A DNA stretch of 64,000 nucleotides from Lysobacter sp. ISL-50. GTDB lineage: Bacteria; Pseudomonadota; Gammaproteobacteria; Xanthomonadales; Xanthomonadaceae. The number at the start of each line of letters is the position of its first letter. The stretch's first letter is position 1. The notes below the pieces were generated by a model that worked only from the letters and a program-made list of their open reading frames with translations, did not search any database and was not told where the DNA came from. The stretch spans positions 102,940 to 166,939 of the forward strand of contig NZ_JAGGRI010000019.1 of NCBI RefSeq assembly GCF_018612875.1. The letters run 5' to 3'. A program made the position numbers and the translations under genes. This document shows, piece by piece, positions 51,503 to 60,668 of the stretch.

Positions 51503-52918
51503 GTGACGAATCGTTTTCGCCTGCATCCGATCGCGCTGGCAATGCTTATCGGCGCCGCCGGCGGCATCGGCGAGGCCGTCGCGCAGACGCCCGACGCCGC
51601 CGAACTGCTGCGGCTGGTGCAGGCGCAAGCGGCCAGGATCGAGCGCCTGGAGCGGCGCCTGGCCGCGGTGGAGGCCGGTTCCGCGACGGCCGATGCGCCG
51701 GCGCCAGCACCCGAAGACGCCAGCCTGGCCGCGCGCCTGGACAAGCTCGAACAGGCCCAGGCCAGGCAACCGGCGGTGAACTGGTTCAAGGGTGCCCCGC
51801 AGTTCACCAGCGCCGACGGCCGCAGCGTGTTCCGGCCGCGTGGCCGCGTGTTCCTGGACGCGTCCAGCACCGGCGGCTCCGGCTTCGCGAACCGCAACCT
51901 CAGCGGCACCGAAGTGCGCTCGCTGCGCCTGGGCGCCGAGGGGGCGTACGGCCGCATCGGCTGGAACCTGGAAGGCGACTTCGCCGACAACGGCGTGAGT
52001 TGGAAGTCCGCCTACGCCAGCTTCGCCCACACGTTGTTCGGCCAGAAGTCCGAATTGACCGTCGGCAACCGGCTCAACGACCGCGGCATCGACGGTTCCA
52101 GCAGCACCTCCAATACGCCGTTCCAGGAGCGCAACGTGGTCGGGACGCTGGTGTTGCCGCAGCGCGGCCTGTTCGGCGTGGGGCTGACCGAGCGCGTCTT
52201 CGGCCGCGGTTGGCATGCCAGCCTTTCGGTGGCGGGGAACGATCTGGACAATGCCGGCGACGGCAACGACAGTCTGACCTGGGCCGCGCGCGCGCACTGG
52301 AATCCGCTCAAACGCGAGCGCGCGATCGTGCATTTGGGCGCCTGGGCTTTTTACGAGGACATCGGCGCGGACTCGGCCGGGGTGGTGCGCGCTTCGGCGA
52401 TCGGCGGCCACTTCAACGATGAGGTCAAGCTCGCGCCGGGCAGCGTGGCTGGCGCCGAAAGCGGGCGTGGGCATGGCCTGGAACTGGCGACGGTCGCCGG
52501 CCCGTTCTGGGGTTCGGGCGAATGGGGCCGACGCCGGATCGAGGGGCTGGATCGCCGCGGCGCCTACACGGCCGGGTACGACGCTTACGCCGTCTCGGCC
52601 GGCTGGTTCCTGAGCGGCGGCGCGCCGGCCTACGCGGCCGACACCGGCACCTGGGGGCGGGTCAAGGTCGAGCGCCCGGTCACCGCCGGCGGACGCGGCG
52701 CATGGGAATTGAAGGCCCGCTACGAGAACGCGGATTTCCGCGACCTGCCCGGAGGCGGCGCCGGACATGCCTGGACCTTCGGCGCTAACTGGTACTTGAA
52801 CGACTACAGCCGGGTCATGCTCGATCTGGTGCGGTGGCAAACCGACAACCGCAGCGGCAAGTACCTCGCCGCCGACCAGGGATACACGCTAAATACCCGT
52901 CTGCAATTGGTTTTTTGA
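51503..52918 (+). CDS. OprO/P-like outer-membrane porin
   Basis: 471 residues. Signal peptide (HPIALAMLIGAAGGIGEAVAQ), then an N-terminal coiled coil (LLRLVQAQAARIERLERRLA ... LDKLEQAQA) as in phosphate-selective porin O/P relatives, then a 16-strand-type barrel beginning at FRPRGRVFLDASS and ending with the aromatic LNTRLQLVF. GTG start with GGAG upstream. It follows the ABC permease by 124 bases and is likely the outer-membrane entry for the same substrate. Channel selectivity cannot be read from sequence. Xanthomonas rpfN is also a porin near rpfA, but that is OprB-like, so homology is not claimed. Confidence 0.87.
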   Translation: MTNRFRLHPIALAMLIGAAGGIGEAVAQTPDAAELLRLVQAQAARIERLERRLAAVEAGSATADAPAPAPEDASLAARLDKLEQAQARQPAVNWFKGAPQFTSADGRSVFRPRGRVFLDASSTGGSGFANRNLSGTEVRSLRLGAEGAYGRIGWNLEGDFADNGVSWKSAYASFAHTLFGQKSELTVGNRLNDRGIDGSSSTSNTPFQERNVVGTLVLPQRGLFGVGLTERVFGRGWHASLSVAGNDLDNAGDGNDSLTWAARAHWNPLKRERAIVHLGAWAFYEDIGADSAGVVRASAIGGHFNDEVKLAPGSVAGAESGRGHGLELATVAGPFWGSGEWGRRRIEGLDRRGAYTAGYDAYAVSAGWFLSGGAPAYAADTGTWGRVKVERPVTAGGRGAWELKARYENADFRDLPGGGAGHAWTFGANWYLNDYSRVMLDLVRWQTDNRSGKYLAADQGYTLNTRLQLVF

Positions 52919-52983
52919 CGCAATGGCCGCTGGGCAGGGCCGCCGCGCCGACGGCCGGGGCCGTGGTCGGTATGCGGAATCAA

Positions 52984-53004
52984 GTATGTATAATAAGTAC
53001 ATAC
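52984..53004 (+). promoter_or_regulatory. Palindromic operator over the -10 box of the toxin-antitoxin pair
   Basis: Perfect inverted repeat GTATGTA-N7-TACATAC. The sequence TATAAT (52989-52994) lies inside it, 26 bases before the antitoxin ATG. An AbrB-type dimer bound here would block the promoter, the usual autoregulation of such pairs. Confidence 0.85.
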
Positions 53005-53020
53005 CCTGCGGAGCCCGCCC

Positions 53021-53245
53021 ATGGAAGCGACCGTCGCCGAACGAGGCCAGATCACCCTGCCCAAGGCGGTGCGCGACGCGCTCGGCCTGACCAAGGGCAC
53101 GCTGCTCAAGGTCGAGCTGGACGGCAGCCGCATCATCCTGCGCAAGAGCGTGGACGATGCCATCTCCAAGGCGCGCGGCAAGTTCGCCCTGGACGGCTTC
53201 GAGTCCGGCGAAGACGCCGCGCGCGCGATGCGCGAGGAGGAATGA
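53021..53245 (+). CDS. AbrB/MazE-type antitoxin
   Basis: 74 residues. Swapped-hairpin AbrB DNA-binding domain in residues 1-45 (VAERGQITLPKAVRDALGLT, KVELDGSRIILRKS) and a short acidic tail that would bind the toxin (SGEDAARAMREEE). Preceded by a palindrome spanning a TATAAT. Its stop lies 4 bases before the toxin start. Function as the antitoxin of the PIN gene is inferred from arrangement. Confidence 0.88.
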   Translation: MEATVAERGQITLPKAVRDALGLTKGTLLKVELDGSRIILRKSVDDAISKARGKFALDGFESGEDAARAMREEE

Positions 53246-53249
53246 GCCG

Positions 53250-53648
53250 GTGATCGCGGTCGATTCGCCGGTCTTGATCGAACTGCTGAGCGACGGCCCG
53301 CAGGCCGACGCGGTCGAATCCTGCCTGCGCCAGAGCCTGGTCGGCGGCAGGGTCGTGGTCTGCGACGTCAGCCTGGCCGAAATCTGCGCGGCGCTGCGCG
53401 GCGGCGCGCAAGCGCAGGAGGCGCTGGAGGAAATGGGCATCCATTTCAGCGCGCTGGAAGCCAAGTCGGCGTTGCGCGCCGGCGAGATGCATCGCCGCCA
53501 TCGCCAGCGTGGCGACCGCTCGCGCGGCTTCGGCGGGTTTCTGATCGGCGCCCACGCGCTGCTGCAATGCGACGGCCTGATCACCTGGAACGACACGTTT
53601 TATCGCGACTACTTCAAGGGCCTGAAGCTGATCGTGCCGCAAGCCTGA
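53250..53648 (+). CDS. PIN-domain (VapC-like) toxin, possibly weakened active site
   Basis: 132 residues from a GTG at 53250; a longer frame from 53157 overlaps the antitoxin and is not family-like. PIN fold features: D5 in [13 protein letters not shown]44 in [13 protein letters not shown] and the late segment [19 protein letters not shown]. Related VapC proteins typically read PDFLIGAHA and LLTRD; here the first Asp is G96 and the second position is N114, with D115 next to it. Two metal ligands may thus be changed, so ribonuclease activity is uncertain. It ends 94 bases before acnB. Confidence 0.82.
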   Translation: MIAVDSPVLIELLSDGPQADAVESCLRQSLVGGRVVVCDVSLAEICAALRGGAQAQEALEEMGIHFSALEAKSALRAGEMHRRHRQRGDRSRGFGGFLIGAHALLQCDGLITWNDTFYRDYFKGLKLIVPQA

Positions 53649-53742
53649 GCCCGTGCCGCGCCCGAGCGCCCAACCCCATCCGATCGCGCCACCTTACGTT
53701 TTCAAGCGCCTTCACCACCCAGATTCACGCGGAGAATTGTTT

Positions 53743-56343
53743 ATGTTGGAAGCCTATCGCCACCACGTTGCCGAGCGCGCCGCGCTGGGCATTCCGCCGC
53801 TGCCGTTGACCGCTCAGCAGACCGCCGAAGTCATCGAGCTGCTCAAAGCGCCGCCGGCCGGAGAGGATGCGTTCCTGCTCGAGCTGATCACCTACCGCGT
53901 GCCGGCCGGCGTCGATGACGCCGCCAAGGTCAAGGCCTCGTACCTGGCCGCGCTGGCCCTGGGCAGCGAAAAGAACCCGCTGATCAGCCGCGAACGCGCC
54001 ACCGAACTGCTCGGCACCATGCTCGGCGGCTACAACATCCTGCCGCTGGTCGAGCTGCTCGACGACGCGCAGGTCGCGCCGATCGCCGCGGACGCCCTGA
54101 AGAAGACCCTGCTGGTGTTCGACGCCTTCCACGACGTGCAGGAAAAGGCCGAGCAAGGCAACGCCCACGCCCGCGGCGTGTTGCAAAGCTGGGCCGACGC
54201 GGAGTGGTTCACCAGCCGCCCGGAAGTGCCCGAAAGCCTGACCGTAACCGTGTTCAAGGTGACCGGCGAAACCAACACCGACGACCTCTCGCCCGCGCCC
54301 GACGCGACCACGCGTCCGGACATCCCGCTGCACGCGCTGGCGATGCTCAAGAACGCGCGCGACGGCATCGTGCCGGAAGAAGACGGCAAGCGCGGCCCGA
54401 TCGCCTTCATCGAATCGCTGAAGGACAAGGGCCATCTGGTCGCCTACGTCGGCGACGTGGTCGGCACCGGCTCCAGCCGCAAGTCCGCGACCAATTCGGT
54501 GCTGTGGTTCACCGGCGAAGACATCCCCTTCATCCCGAACAAGCGCTTCGGCGGCGTGTGCCTGGGTTCGAAGATCGCGCCGATCTTCTACAACACCATG
54601 GAAGACGCCGGCGCTCTGCCGATCGAACTCGACGTGTCGCAGATGAACATGGGCGACGTGATCGAGCTGCGTCCCTACGAGGGCAAGGCGTTCAAGAACG
54701 GCGAGTTGATCGCGCAGTTCGCTCTGAAGTCCGACGTGCTGCTGGACGAAGTCCGCGCCGGCGGCCGCATTCCGCTGATCGTCGGCCGCGGCCTCACCGC
54801 CAAGGCGCGTGAAGCGCTGGGCCTGCCGACCTCGACCCTGTTCCGCCTGCCGACCAACCCGGCCGACACCGGCAAGGGGTATTCGCTGGCGCAGAAGATG
54901 GTCGGCCGCGCCTGCGGTCTGCCGGAAGTCGGCGGCGTGCAGCCGGGCATCCGTCCGGGCACCTACTGCGAGCCGAAGATGACCTCGGTGGGTTCGCAGG
55001 ACACCACCGGTCCGATGACCCGCGACGAACTGAAGGACCTGGCCTGCCTGGGCTTCTCCGCCGACCTGGTGATGCAGTCGTTCTGCCACACCGCCGCGTA
55101 TCCGAAGCCGGTCGACGTCAAGACCCATCACGATCTGCCGGCCTTCATCAGCAACCGCGGCGGCATCTCGCTGCGTCCGGGCGACGGCGTGATCCACTCG
55201 TGGCTCAACCGCATGCTGATGCCCGACACCGTCGGCACCGGCGGCGACTCGCACACCCGTTTCCCGGTCGGCATCTCGTTCCCGGCCGGCTCCGGCCTGG
55301 TGGCGTTCGCCGCCGCCACCGGCGTCATGCCGCTGGACATGCCCGAGTCGGTGCTGGTGCGCTTCAGCGGCGAAATGCAGCCCGGCGTGACCCTGCGCGA
55401 TCTGGTCAACGCGATCCCGCTGGCCGCGATCAACAGCGGCCTGCTCACCGTCGCCAAGCAGGGCAAGAAGAACATCTTCTCCGGCCGCATCCTGGAAATC
55501 GAAGGCCTGCCGCAGCTCAAGGTCGAACAGGCCTTCGAACTGTCCGACGCCTCGGCTGAGCGTTCCGCCGCCGGCTGCACGGTCAAGCTCGATGCCGAAC
55601 CGATCATCGAGTACCTGACCAGCAACATCACCCTGCTCAAGTGGATGATCGCGGAAGGCTACGCCGACCCGCGTTCGCTGCAGCGCCGGATCAAGGCGAT
55701 GGAAGGCTGGCTGGCCAACCCGCAGTTGCTGGAAGGCGACGCCGATGCCGAGTACGCCGCGGTCATCGACATCGATCTGAACCAGATCGTCGAGCCGATC
55801 GTGGCCTGCCCGAACGATCCGGACGACGTGAAGACCCTGTCGGCGGTGTCCGGCGCGGTCATCGACGAAGTCTTCATCGGTTCGTGCATGACCAACATCG
55901 GCCACTTCCGCGCCGCCGCCAGGCTGCTGGAAGGCAAGCGCGACATCCCGACCCGTCTGTGGGTGGCGCCGCCGACCAAGATGGACGCGTCCGAGCTGAC
56001 CAAGGAAGGCCACTACGGCACCTTCGGCACTGCCGGCGCGCGCATGGAAATGCCGGGCTGCTCGCTGTGCATGGGCAACCAGGCGCAGGCGCGCGAGGGC
56101 GCGACCGTGTTCTCGACCTCGACCCGCAACTTCCCGAACCGTCTGGGCCGCAACACCAACGTCTACCTGGGTTCGGCCGAGCTGGCCGCGATCTGCTCGC
56201 GCCTGGGCCGCATCCCGACCCGCGAGGAGTACATGGCGGACGTGGGCGTGCTCAAGGCCGACGGCGACAAGATCTACCGCTACATGAACTTCGATCAGAT
56301 CGAAGACTACAAGCAGGTCGCCGACACCGTCGCCGCGGCCTGA
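53743..56343 (+). CDS. acnB: Aconitate hydratase B
   Basis: Main TCA-cycle aconitase in many proteobacteria; 866 residues against 865 in E. coli. HEAT-like N-terminal domain ([20 protein letters not shown] ... [13 protein letters not shown]), swivel domain moved to the front ([20 protein letters not shown]), and catalytic domains with [19 protein letters not shown]. Cluster cysteines are in [12 protein letters not shown] and [14 protein letters not shown] at 53743 has GGAG 8 bases upstream; the frame open to 53653 is upstream noise. A terminator follows at 56400. With acnA the window holds both aconitases. Confidence 0.98.
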   Translation: MLEAYRHHVAERAALGIPPLPLTAQQTAEVIELLKAPPAGEDAFLLELITYRVPAGVDDAAKVKASYLAALALGSEKNPLISRERATELLGTMLGGYNILPLVELLDDAQVAPIAADALKKTLLVFDAFHDVQEKAEQGNAHARGVLQSWADAEWFTSRPEVPESLTVTVFKVTGETNTDDLSPAPDATTRPDIPLHALAMLKNARDGIVPEEDGKRGPIAFIESLKDKGHLVAYVGDVVGTGSSRKSATNSVLWFTGEDIPFIPNKRFGGVCLGSKIAPIFYNTMEDAGALPIELDVSQMNMGDVIELRPYEGKAFKNGELIAQFALKSDVLLDEVRAGGRIPLIVGRGLTAKAREALGLPTSTLFRLPTNPADTGKGYSLAQKMVGRACGLPEVGGVQPGIRPGTYCEPKMTSVGSQDTTGPMTRDELKDLACLGFSADLVMQSFCHTAAYPKPVDVKTHHDLPAFISNRGGISLRPGDGVIHSWLNRMLMPDTVGTGGDSHTRFPVGISFPAGSGLVAFAAATGVMPLDMPESVLVRFSGEMQPGVTLRDLVNAIPLAAINSGLLTVAKQGKKNIFSGRILEIEGLPQLKVEQAFELSDASAERSAAGCTVKLDAEPIIEYLTSNITLLKWMIAEGYADPRSLQRRIKAMEGWLANPQLLEGDADAEYAAVIDIDLNQIVEPIVACPNDPDDVKTLSAVSGAVIDEVFIGSCMTNIGHFRAAARLLEGKRDIPTRLWVAPPTKMDASELTKEGHYGTFGTAGARMEMPGCSLCMGNQAQAREGATVFSTSTRNFPNRLGRNTNVYLGSAELAAICSRLGRIPTREEYMADVGVLKADGDKIYRYMNFDQIEDYKQVADTVAAA

Positions 56344-56399
56344 TCGCTTAGTTGGAGCGCGTCCGGGCCACCGTCGCGTCTGCCGGATGCAAGCTATGG

Positions 56400-56440
56400 A
56401 CGGGTACGTCGGGCGATATCCCGGCGTACCCGTTTTTCTT
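56400..56440 (+). terminator. Rho-independent terminator after acnB
   Basis: ACGGGTACG and CGTACCCGT form the stem, with an inner CGGG/CCCG extension, followed directly by TTTTCTTT. Confidence 0.9.
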
Positions 56441-56467
56441 TGGACAGGACCCATAAGGACATTGGAC

Positions 56468-57025
56468 ATGACCCGATCGCTCTACCGCCTCGCCACGCCC
56501 GCGCTGCTGGCGATGGCCTTCGCCTCGCCGCTGGCGGCCGTCGCCGCCGACGACGCGCCGTACCAGGACAAGGCCGAACTCCAGGCCGAACTGACCAAGG
56601 TGCTGACCTGTCAGGCGACCCGCGCCGAGTACATGCGCTTTGCCAGCGCCCTGACCGACGTCTACTACGACAAGCCGGCGCAACCGGCGTTGGCGGGGTG
56701 GAAGAAGGCCGAGGACGCGAACGCATTCGTCGCCATGATCGACATGCCCGAGCCGGTAACGGTGTATGGTCACAAGAGCCGGCAGCTGATGCTGGCGGGC
56801 CAGGGCATGCTGGCGGTAGTGGACGGCGATCATGCCGACGCGCTGGCGAAGCAGCTCAAGCTCGGCGCCAGCGGCGAACCGCTGGCCGGCCACATCCGCG
56901 TTCGCGACGTGCGCACCGAGGCCCTGGGCGACGGCGTCGAAGCCAAGATCGTGCAGACGGTCAGCACCATCACCACCCATCCGGGCAAGACGATGGTGGG
57001 TTGCGAGTACCGGGTGAACTACTGA
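56468..57025 (+). CDS. Small exported protein, unknown function
   Basis: 185 residues from the ATG at 56468, with AGGA upstream. Signal peptide LYRLATPALLAMAFASPLAA ending at AVAA, so periplasmic or secreted. The mature part is about 160 residues with two cysteines (LTCQATRAEY near the start and VGCEYRVNY at the end) that could pair. No family recognised. It begins after the acnB terminator and is convergent with hflD. Confidence 0.7.
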   Translation: MTRSLYRLATPALLAMAFASPLAAVAADDAPYQDKAELQAELTKVLTCQATRAEYMRFASALTDVYYDKPAQPALAGWKKAEDANAFVAMIDMPEPVTVYGHKSRQLMLAGQGMLAVVDGDHADALAKQLKLGASGEPLAGHIRVRDVRTEALGDGVEAKIVQTVSTITTHPGKTMVGCEYRVNY

Positions 57026-57248
57026 GCAACCAAGCCCGCGTCAGCGCCGCGCCGATAATCCGCATAGAAGCCGCGCGACCCGCCGCCGCGACAACGCGGC
57101 TGCGATGAGTGTTCCGGTGCGGGCGGTTATCCCGCAGCTTGCGCCGCTCCAACCGGAGCGGTCGCAAGTCAAAGGATTCGGTTCGAAGACTTGAAGCCAG
57201 ACGCGAAAACCGCGACATGCGGCCACGGCCGATCTTTTCCGTCAGCCC
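57026..57248. other. Convergent intergenic region with hairpin
   Basis: No gene. A strong hairpin at about 57137-57168 (CTTGCGCCGCTCC, loop AACC, GGAGCGGTCGCAAG) lies between the convergent ends of the exported-protein gene and hflD. There is no T-run on either side. Confidence 0.6.
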
Positions 57249-57857
57249 TCAACCCAACTGCGATTCGACCGAATCCACCATCGCCCGCTTGCGCAGCAGC
57301 AGATCCCAGTAGCTGCCGCCGAGCTGGCGCCACAGCACCGCCGAGCGCACCGCCGCCAGCAGCACCGCGCGAACTTCGGCGACCACGCCGGGCTGGCCGA
57401 GGTAATGCGGATTGCCTTGCACCAGCACGCGCGGGCGCAGGTGGCTCAGGGTGTCGGCGTACAAGGTGCCCAGCGCCGCGATCACGTCCGGATGGCTGCT
57501 GCCGAGCCGGTGCGCGGGATTGGCCTGTTCGTGGATGCCGCGCAGCACCTTCTCGGTCATCGCCGCGTCGCGCACGAAGCGGCGCTCCAACTGCATCACC
57601 GCCAGGGTCAGGCGCGGCAGGTGTTCGTCCTTGGCGCGATGGGTGAAGTAGTCCTGCATCAGCATCAGCCCGGGGCGCAGATTGTCCAGGCCGCCGTAAA
57701 CCGCGGCGGGCGAGGAGGCGTCGATGCGGAACACCGAGTCCAGGGCGGTGCCGAGCACGGCCGCGTTGGCCTGGCCGGTGTCGGCGATGCGCCGCACCTG
57801 GGCCAGGGCCTGGGCGAGGCCGGCGAGGGCGAGGACGCGTTGCGAAAGTTCGGCCAT
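57249..57857 (-). CDS. hflD: HflD, high-frequency-lysogenisation protein homologue
   Basis: 202 residues, all-helical HflD family ([42 protein letters not shown]-like [40 protein letters not shown]). In E. coli it modulates the lambda CII activator; its normal role is unclear. The ATG overlaps the mnmA stop by one base (TGATG), indicating coupling. The nudJ-mnmA-hflD order is as in E. coli, where purB follows; purB is not next here. Confidence 0.95.
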   Translation of the reverse strand: MAELSQRVLALAGLAQALAQVRRIADTGQANAAVLGTALDSVFRIDASSPAAVYGGLDNLRPGLMLMQDYFTHRAKDEHLPRLTLAVMQLERRFVRDAAMTEKVLRGIHEQANPAHRLGSSHPDVIAALGTLYADTLSHLRPRVLVQGNPHYLGQPGVVAEVRAVLLAAVRSAVLWRQLGGSYWDLLLRKRAMVDSVESQLG

Positions 57858-58999
57858 CAATGGGTCGCCGTAAAAGAAGAAGTGGAATTCGGAAGCGGGT
57901 CGGCCAGCGCCGGCGCATCGGTGGCGGCGATCACCGCGCCGCCGAGGCAGACTTCGCCGTCGTACAGCACCAGCGATTGCCCTGGGGTGACCGCGCGCTG
58001 CGGCTGATCGAAATTAACCTGCAGTGTGCCGTCGTCGCGCACCCGCACCTCGCAGTCCTGGTCGGACTGGCGATAGCGGGTCTGCGCGCTGCAACGAAAA
58101 CGCGCGGCCGGCGCGGCGCCGGCGATCCAGTGCGCGGTTTCCGACTGCAAGGCCTGCGACTGCAACCAGCGGCTGTCGCTGCCCTGATCGACGTAAAGCA
58201 CGTTGGCGGCCACGTCCTTGCCGACCACGTACCACGGCGCCGGCTCGAAGCCGCGCACGCCGCCGATGTTGAGGCCTTCGCGCTGGCCTAGCGTGAAATA
58301 GAACACCCCCGGATGCGTCCCCACGACACGCCCGTCCGGCGTGCGGATTTCGCCCTGCTTGGCCGGCAGATAGCGCGACAGGAACTCGCGGAAATCGCGT
58401 TCGCCGATGAAGCAGATGCCGGTGGAGTCTTTCTTGGCCGCGGTCGGCAGGCCCGCGGCGCGCGCCATCTCGCGCACGTCGCGCTTGATCAGCTCGCCCA
58501 GCGGGAATTTGGTCGCGCTCAACTGGGCCTGGCCGAGTTGGTGCAGGAAATAGCTCTGGTCCTTGCCGCCGTCGCGCGCGCGCAACAGGCGGAAACGGCC
58601 GCCGGCCTGATCGACCCGCGCGTAATGGCCGGTGGCGATGTAGTCGGCACCCAGTTCGCGCGCGGCGTCGAGGAAATACTTGAACTTGATCTCGCGGTTG
58701 CACAGCACGTCGGGATTGGGCGTGCGTCCGGTCGCGTACTCGGCGACGAAGTGCTCGAACACGCCGGCCCAGTATTCGCCGGAGAAATCGCGGAAGTGGA
58801 TCGGCAGCCCGAGCCGGCCGGACACCGCGACCGCGTCGCGGCGGTCGTCCTCGGCGCGGCAGTCGCCGCTGCCGTCGTCGGCCCAGTTCTGCATGAACAA
58901 ACCCGACAGGGCTTCGCCGGAATCGCGCAGCAGCAAGGCCGCGACCGAGGAATCGACCCCGCCCGACATGCCCACGATGGTGTTGGCCGACCTGGACAT
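57857..58999 (-). CDS. mnmA: tRNA-specific 2-thiouridylase MnmA
   Basis: Thiolates U34 of Lys, Glu and Gln tRNAs. 380 residues. PP-loop [15 protein letters not shown], catalytic cysteine pair in [13 protein letters not shown] and [12 protein letters not shown], and the GHYAR motif of the family. I chose the ATG at 58999 ([10 protein letters not shown]), as in relatives; a GTG at 59008 overlaps the nudJ stop as GTGA and is a plausible coupled alternative. Confidence 0.96.
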   Translation of the reverse strand: MSRSANTIVGMSGGVDSSVAALLLRDSGEALSGLFMQNWADDGSGDCRAEDDRRDAVAVSGRLGLPIHFRDFSGEYWAGVFEHFVAEYATGRTPNPDVLCNREIKFKYFLDAARELGADYIATGHYARVDQAGGRFRLLRARDGGKDQSYFLHQLGQAQLSATKFPLGELIKRDVREMARAAGLPTAAKKDSTGICFIGERDFREFLSRYLPAKQGEIRTPDGRVVGTHPGVFYFTLGQREGLNIGGVRGFEPAPWYVVGKDVAANVLYVDQGSDSRWLQSQALQSETAHWIAGAAPAARFRCSAQTRYRQSDQDCEVRVRDDGTLQVNFDQPQRAVTPGQSLVLYDGEVCLGGAVIAATDAPALADPLPNSTSSFTATH

Positions 59000-59004
59000 C
59001 CCGA

Positions 59005-59499
59005 TCACAGCGCTTCAGGCGCGACCGAATGCTGCAGCAGGTCGAGCGGGTGGCGGCGGCCGCCGAGGTAATCGGCCACGACCTGCCACACCAGCGGGCT
59101 GCGGTGCTCGGCCGAGCGCGCCTGCAACTGCGCCGGGGTCATCCACAGCGCCTGGACGATGCCTTCGTCGAGCGCGCGCCCAGCGTGGTGGCGCTCGGGC
59201 TCGGCGGCGAAGGCGAAGCGCAGGTAATGGCGGCCGCCGGAGCCGTCGGGCTGCACCGGCGCCTTCCACTGATAGGCGCCGACGAACGCGGTCAGGCGCA
59301 CGTCCCAGCCGGTTTCCTCCAGGGTCTCGCGCAGCGCGGCGTCGAGCAGGCTTTCGTCGGGCTCCAGATGGCCGGCGGGCTGGTTGATCACCCGCCGGCC
59401 GCCGACCTGTTCTTCGACCATCAGCAAACGCCCGCCCTCGACCACGATGGTGGCGACGGTGACGTCGGGTTGCCAGAAACGGCCTTCGCGGTAGCTCAC
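59005..59499 (-). CDS. nudJ: NUDIX hydrolase, NudJ-like
   Basis: 164 residues with a complete Nudix box: [20 protein letters not shown] followed by TGW, that is G-x5-E-x7-RE-x-x-EE-x-G. NudJ of E. coli is a thiamine-pyrophosphate and nucleotide phosphatase encoded just upstream of mnmA, as here, so the symbol rests on motif and synteny. The start is GTG at 59499 ([13 protein letters not shown]), one base after the preceding gene's stop. Confidence 0.88.
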   Translation of the reverse strand: MSYREGRFWQPDVTVATIVVEGGRLLMVEEQVGGRRVINQPAGHLEPDESLLDAALRETLEETGWDVRLTAFVGAYQWKAPVQPDGSGGRHYLRFAFAAEPERHHAGRALDEGIVQALWMTPAQLQARSAEHRSPLVWQVVADYLGGRRHPLDLLQHSVAPEAL

Positions 59500-59500
59500 G

Positions 59501-60100
59501 TCAGAATTCGTCCTGGTCGGGGGTGAGTTCGGCTTCCATCTTGTCGGCCGCGCGCACCACGTAATCGATGGCGTCGTCCAGATCGTCCTGCGACGCGCCG
59601 GCGTCGATCTTGACCACGAACACGGCCACGCCGTCCTGCTTGACCCAGCCGCCCATCTTGCTGAGCTGGCTGTCCTCCAGCAGACGGTTGGCGACATCGC
59701 CCGGCAGCTGGCTGTCGCCGCCGCGGTAGCCCGGCGACCAGATTTCGCGCACCTCCAGCTTGCCGTAGCGCTGGGTGCCCGACAGCACATAGGCCATCTG
59801 GCTGCGCTGCTTGTCCAGGGCGAAGGTCAGGACGAAATCGCCGTCCTTGTCCACCTCGTACTTGTAGCCCAGGCCTTCGAGCTGGGCGCGGATGCGCGGA
59901 TCGCCGCCCTTGGAAACGCTGTGGTCGGGTTCGACCCGGGCCGGATCGCTGCGGTCGGCCTTGGCCGGCGCGAGCCTGGCCGGGCCGGCGGCCGCGGCCG
60001 CGGCCGGTGCCGTTTCCGCGCCCGGCGCCGGGCCGGCCAGCGCCGACAGCGGCAAGGCCGGCAACAGCAGGGCGGACAAAACGAAACGGATCAGGCGCAT
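59501..60100 (-). CDS. Exported YbjN-like protein (tentative)
   Basis: 199 residues from the ATG at 60100, which has AAGGA upstream; longer frames to 60202 are unsupported. Signal peptide [20 protein letters not shown], an Ala/Pro-rich linker, then a 120-residue alpha/beta domain ([54 protein letters not shown]) that resembles the YbjN/secretion-chaperone fold. The assignment is tentative. It is the first gene of the unit leading to nudJ-mnmA-hflD and is divergent from clpS. Confidence 0.7.
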   Translation of the reverse strand: MRLIRFVLSALLLPALPLSALAGPAPGAETAPAAAAAAGPARLAPAKADRSDPARVEPDHSVSKGGDPRIRAQLEGLGYKYEVDKDGDFVLTFALDKQRSQMAYVLSGTQRYGKLEVREIWSPGYRGGDSQLPGDVANRLLEDSQLSKMGGWVKQDGVAVFVVKIDAGASQDDLDDAIDYVVRAADKMEAELTPDQDEF

Positions 60101-60245
60101 GACGGTCCTTGAATTCTTGGACATCGGCGCAATCTGGACCGACGGCTCCGCACTAGATGGCGGCGCTGCGGCATTTTGCAATGCAGCCGTGCACGCGTCC
60201 ATGTTGCGGGCGCGACCGTATCCACGTCCCCGCGGGGCAGGCGTC

Positions 60246-60251
60246 TATAAT
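60246..60251 (+). promoter_or_regulatory. -10 box TATAAT just before clpS
   Basis: A consensus TATAAT ends 6 bases before the clpS ATG. A transcript started at the usual distance would begin at or next to the A of the ATG, and there is no Shine-Dalgarno sequence between. This suggests a leaderless clpS mRNA. No good -35 was seen. Confidence 0.6.
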
Positions 60252-60257
60252 CGCAAA

Positions 60258-60578
60258 ATGGCAAAACAGACCGATCACGAACACAGTCACGGCGTGCTGG
60301 TGGAAGCCGGCAAGCCCGAAGTCGCCCGTCCGCCGCTTTATTCGGTACTGGTGCTTAACGACGATTACACCCCGATGGACTTCGTCGTCGAGGTGCTGAT
60401 GCGCTTTTTCCCGATGAACGTCGAAAAAGCTACGCAAATCATGCTCCACGTCCACACCCGCGGCCGCGGCGTATGCGGCGTCTTCACGCGCGAAGTGGCT
60501 GAGTCCAAAGTCGCGCAGGTGAATGAATTTTCAAGACTGCATCAGCACCCCTTGCTGTGCACGATGGAAAAGGCCTAA
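60258..60578 (+). CDS. clpS: ClpS, N-degron adaptor of ClpAP
   Basis: 106 residues. Delivers proteins with N-terminal Leu, Phe, Tyr or Trp to ClpA. The N-degron pocket residues N34, D35 and H66 have the E. coli numbering ([24 protein letters not shown]), and [17 protein letters not shown] is conserved. The N-terminal extension that engages ClpA is His-rich (DHEHSHG). It precedes clpA by 90 bases. A consensus -10 almost touches its ATG. Confidence 0.97.
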   Translation: MAKQTDHEHSHGVLVEAGKPEVARPPLYSVLVLNDDYTPMDFVVEVLMRFFPMNVEKATQIMLHVHTRGRGVCGVFTREVAESKVAQVNEFSRLHQHPLLCTMEKA

Positions 60579-60668
60579 AAGGGAGCTGAGCACCGCCTAG
60601 GGGGCGGGGCATGGAAAAGCCGGCGAGCGCCCCCACGTAGCGTGCATACGTCCTGGAGGCTCCGCCCC

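Noticed and set aside
46526-52918. Gallate or protocatechuate catabolic operon
   Set aside because: LysR and a GalD-like gene are present, but no dioxygenase, hydratase or aldolase genes accompany them.
51503-52918. Homologue of the Xanthomonas porin rpfN
   Set aside because: Coiled-coil N-terminus and barrel start resemble OprO/P rather than the OprB-type rpfN, despite proximity to acnA.
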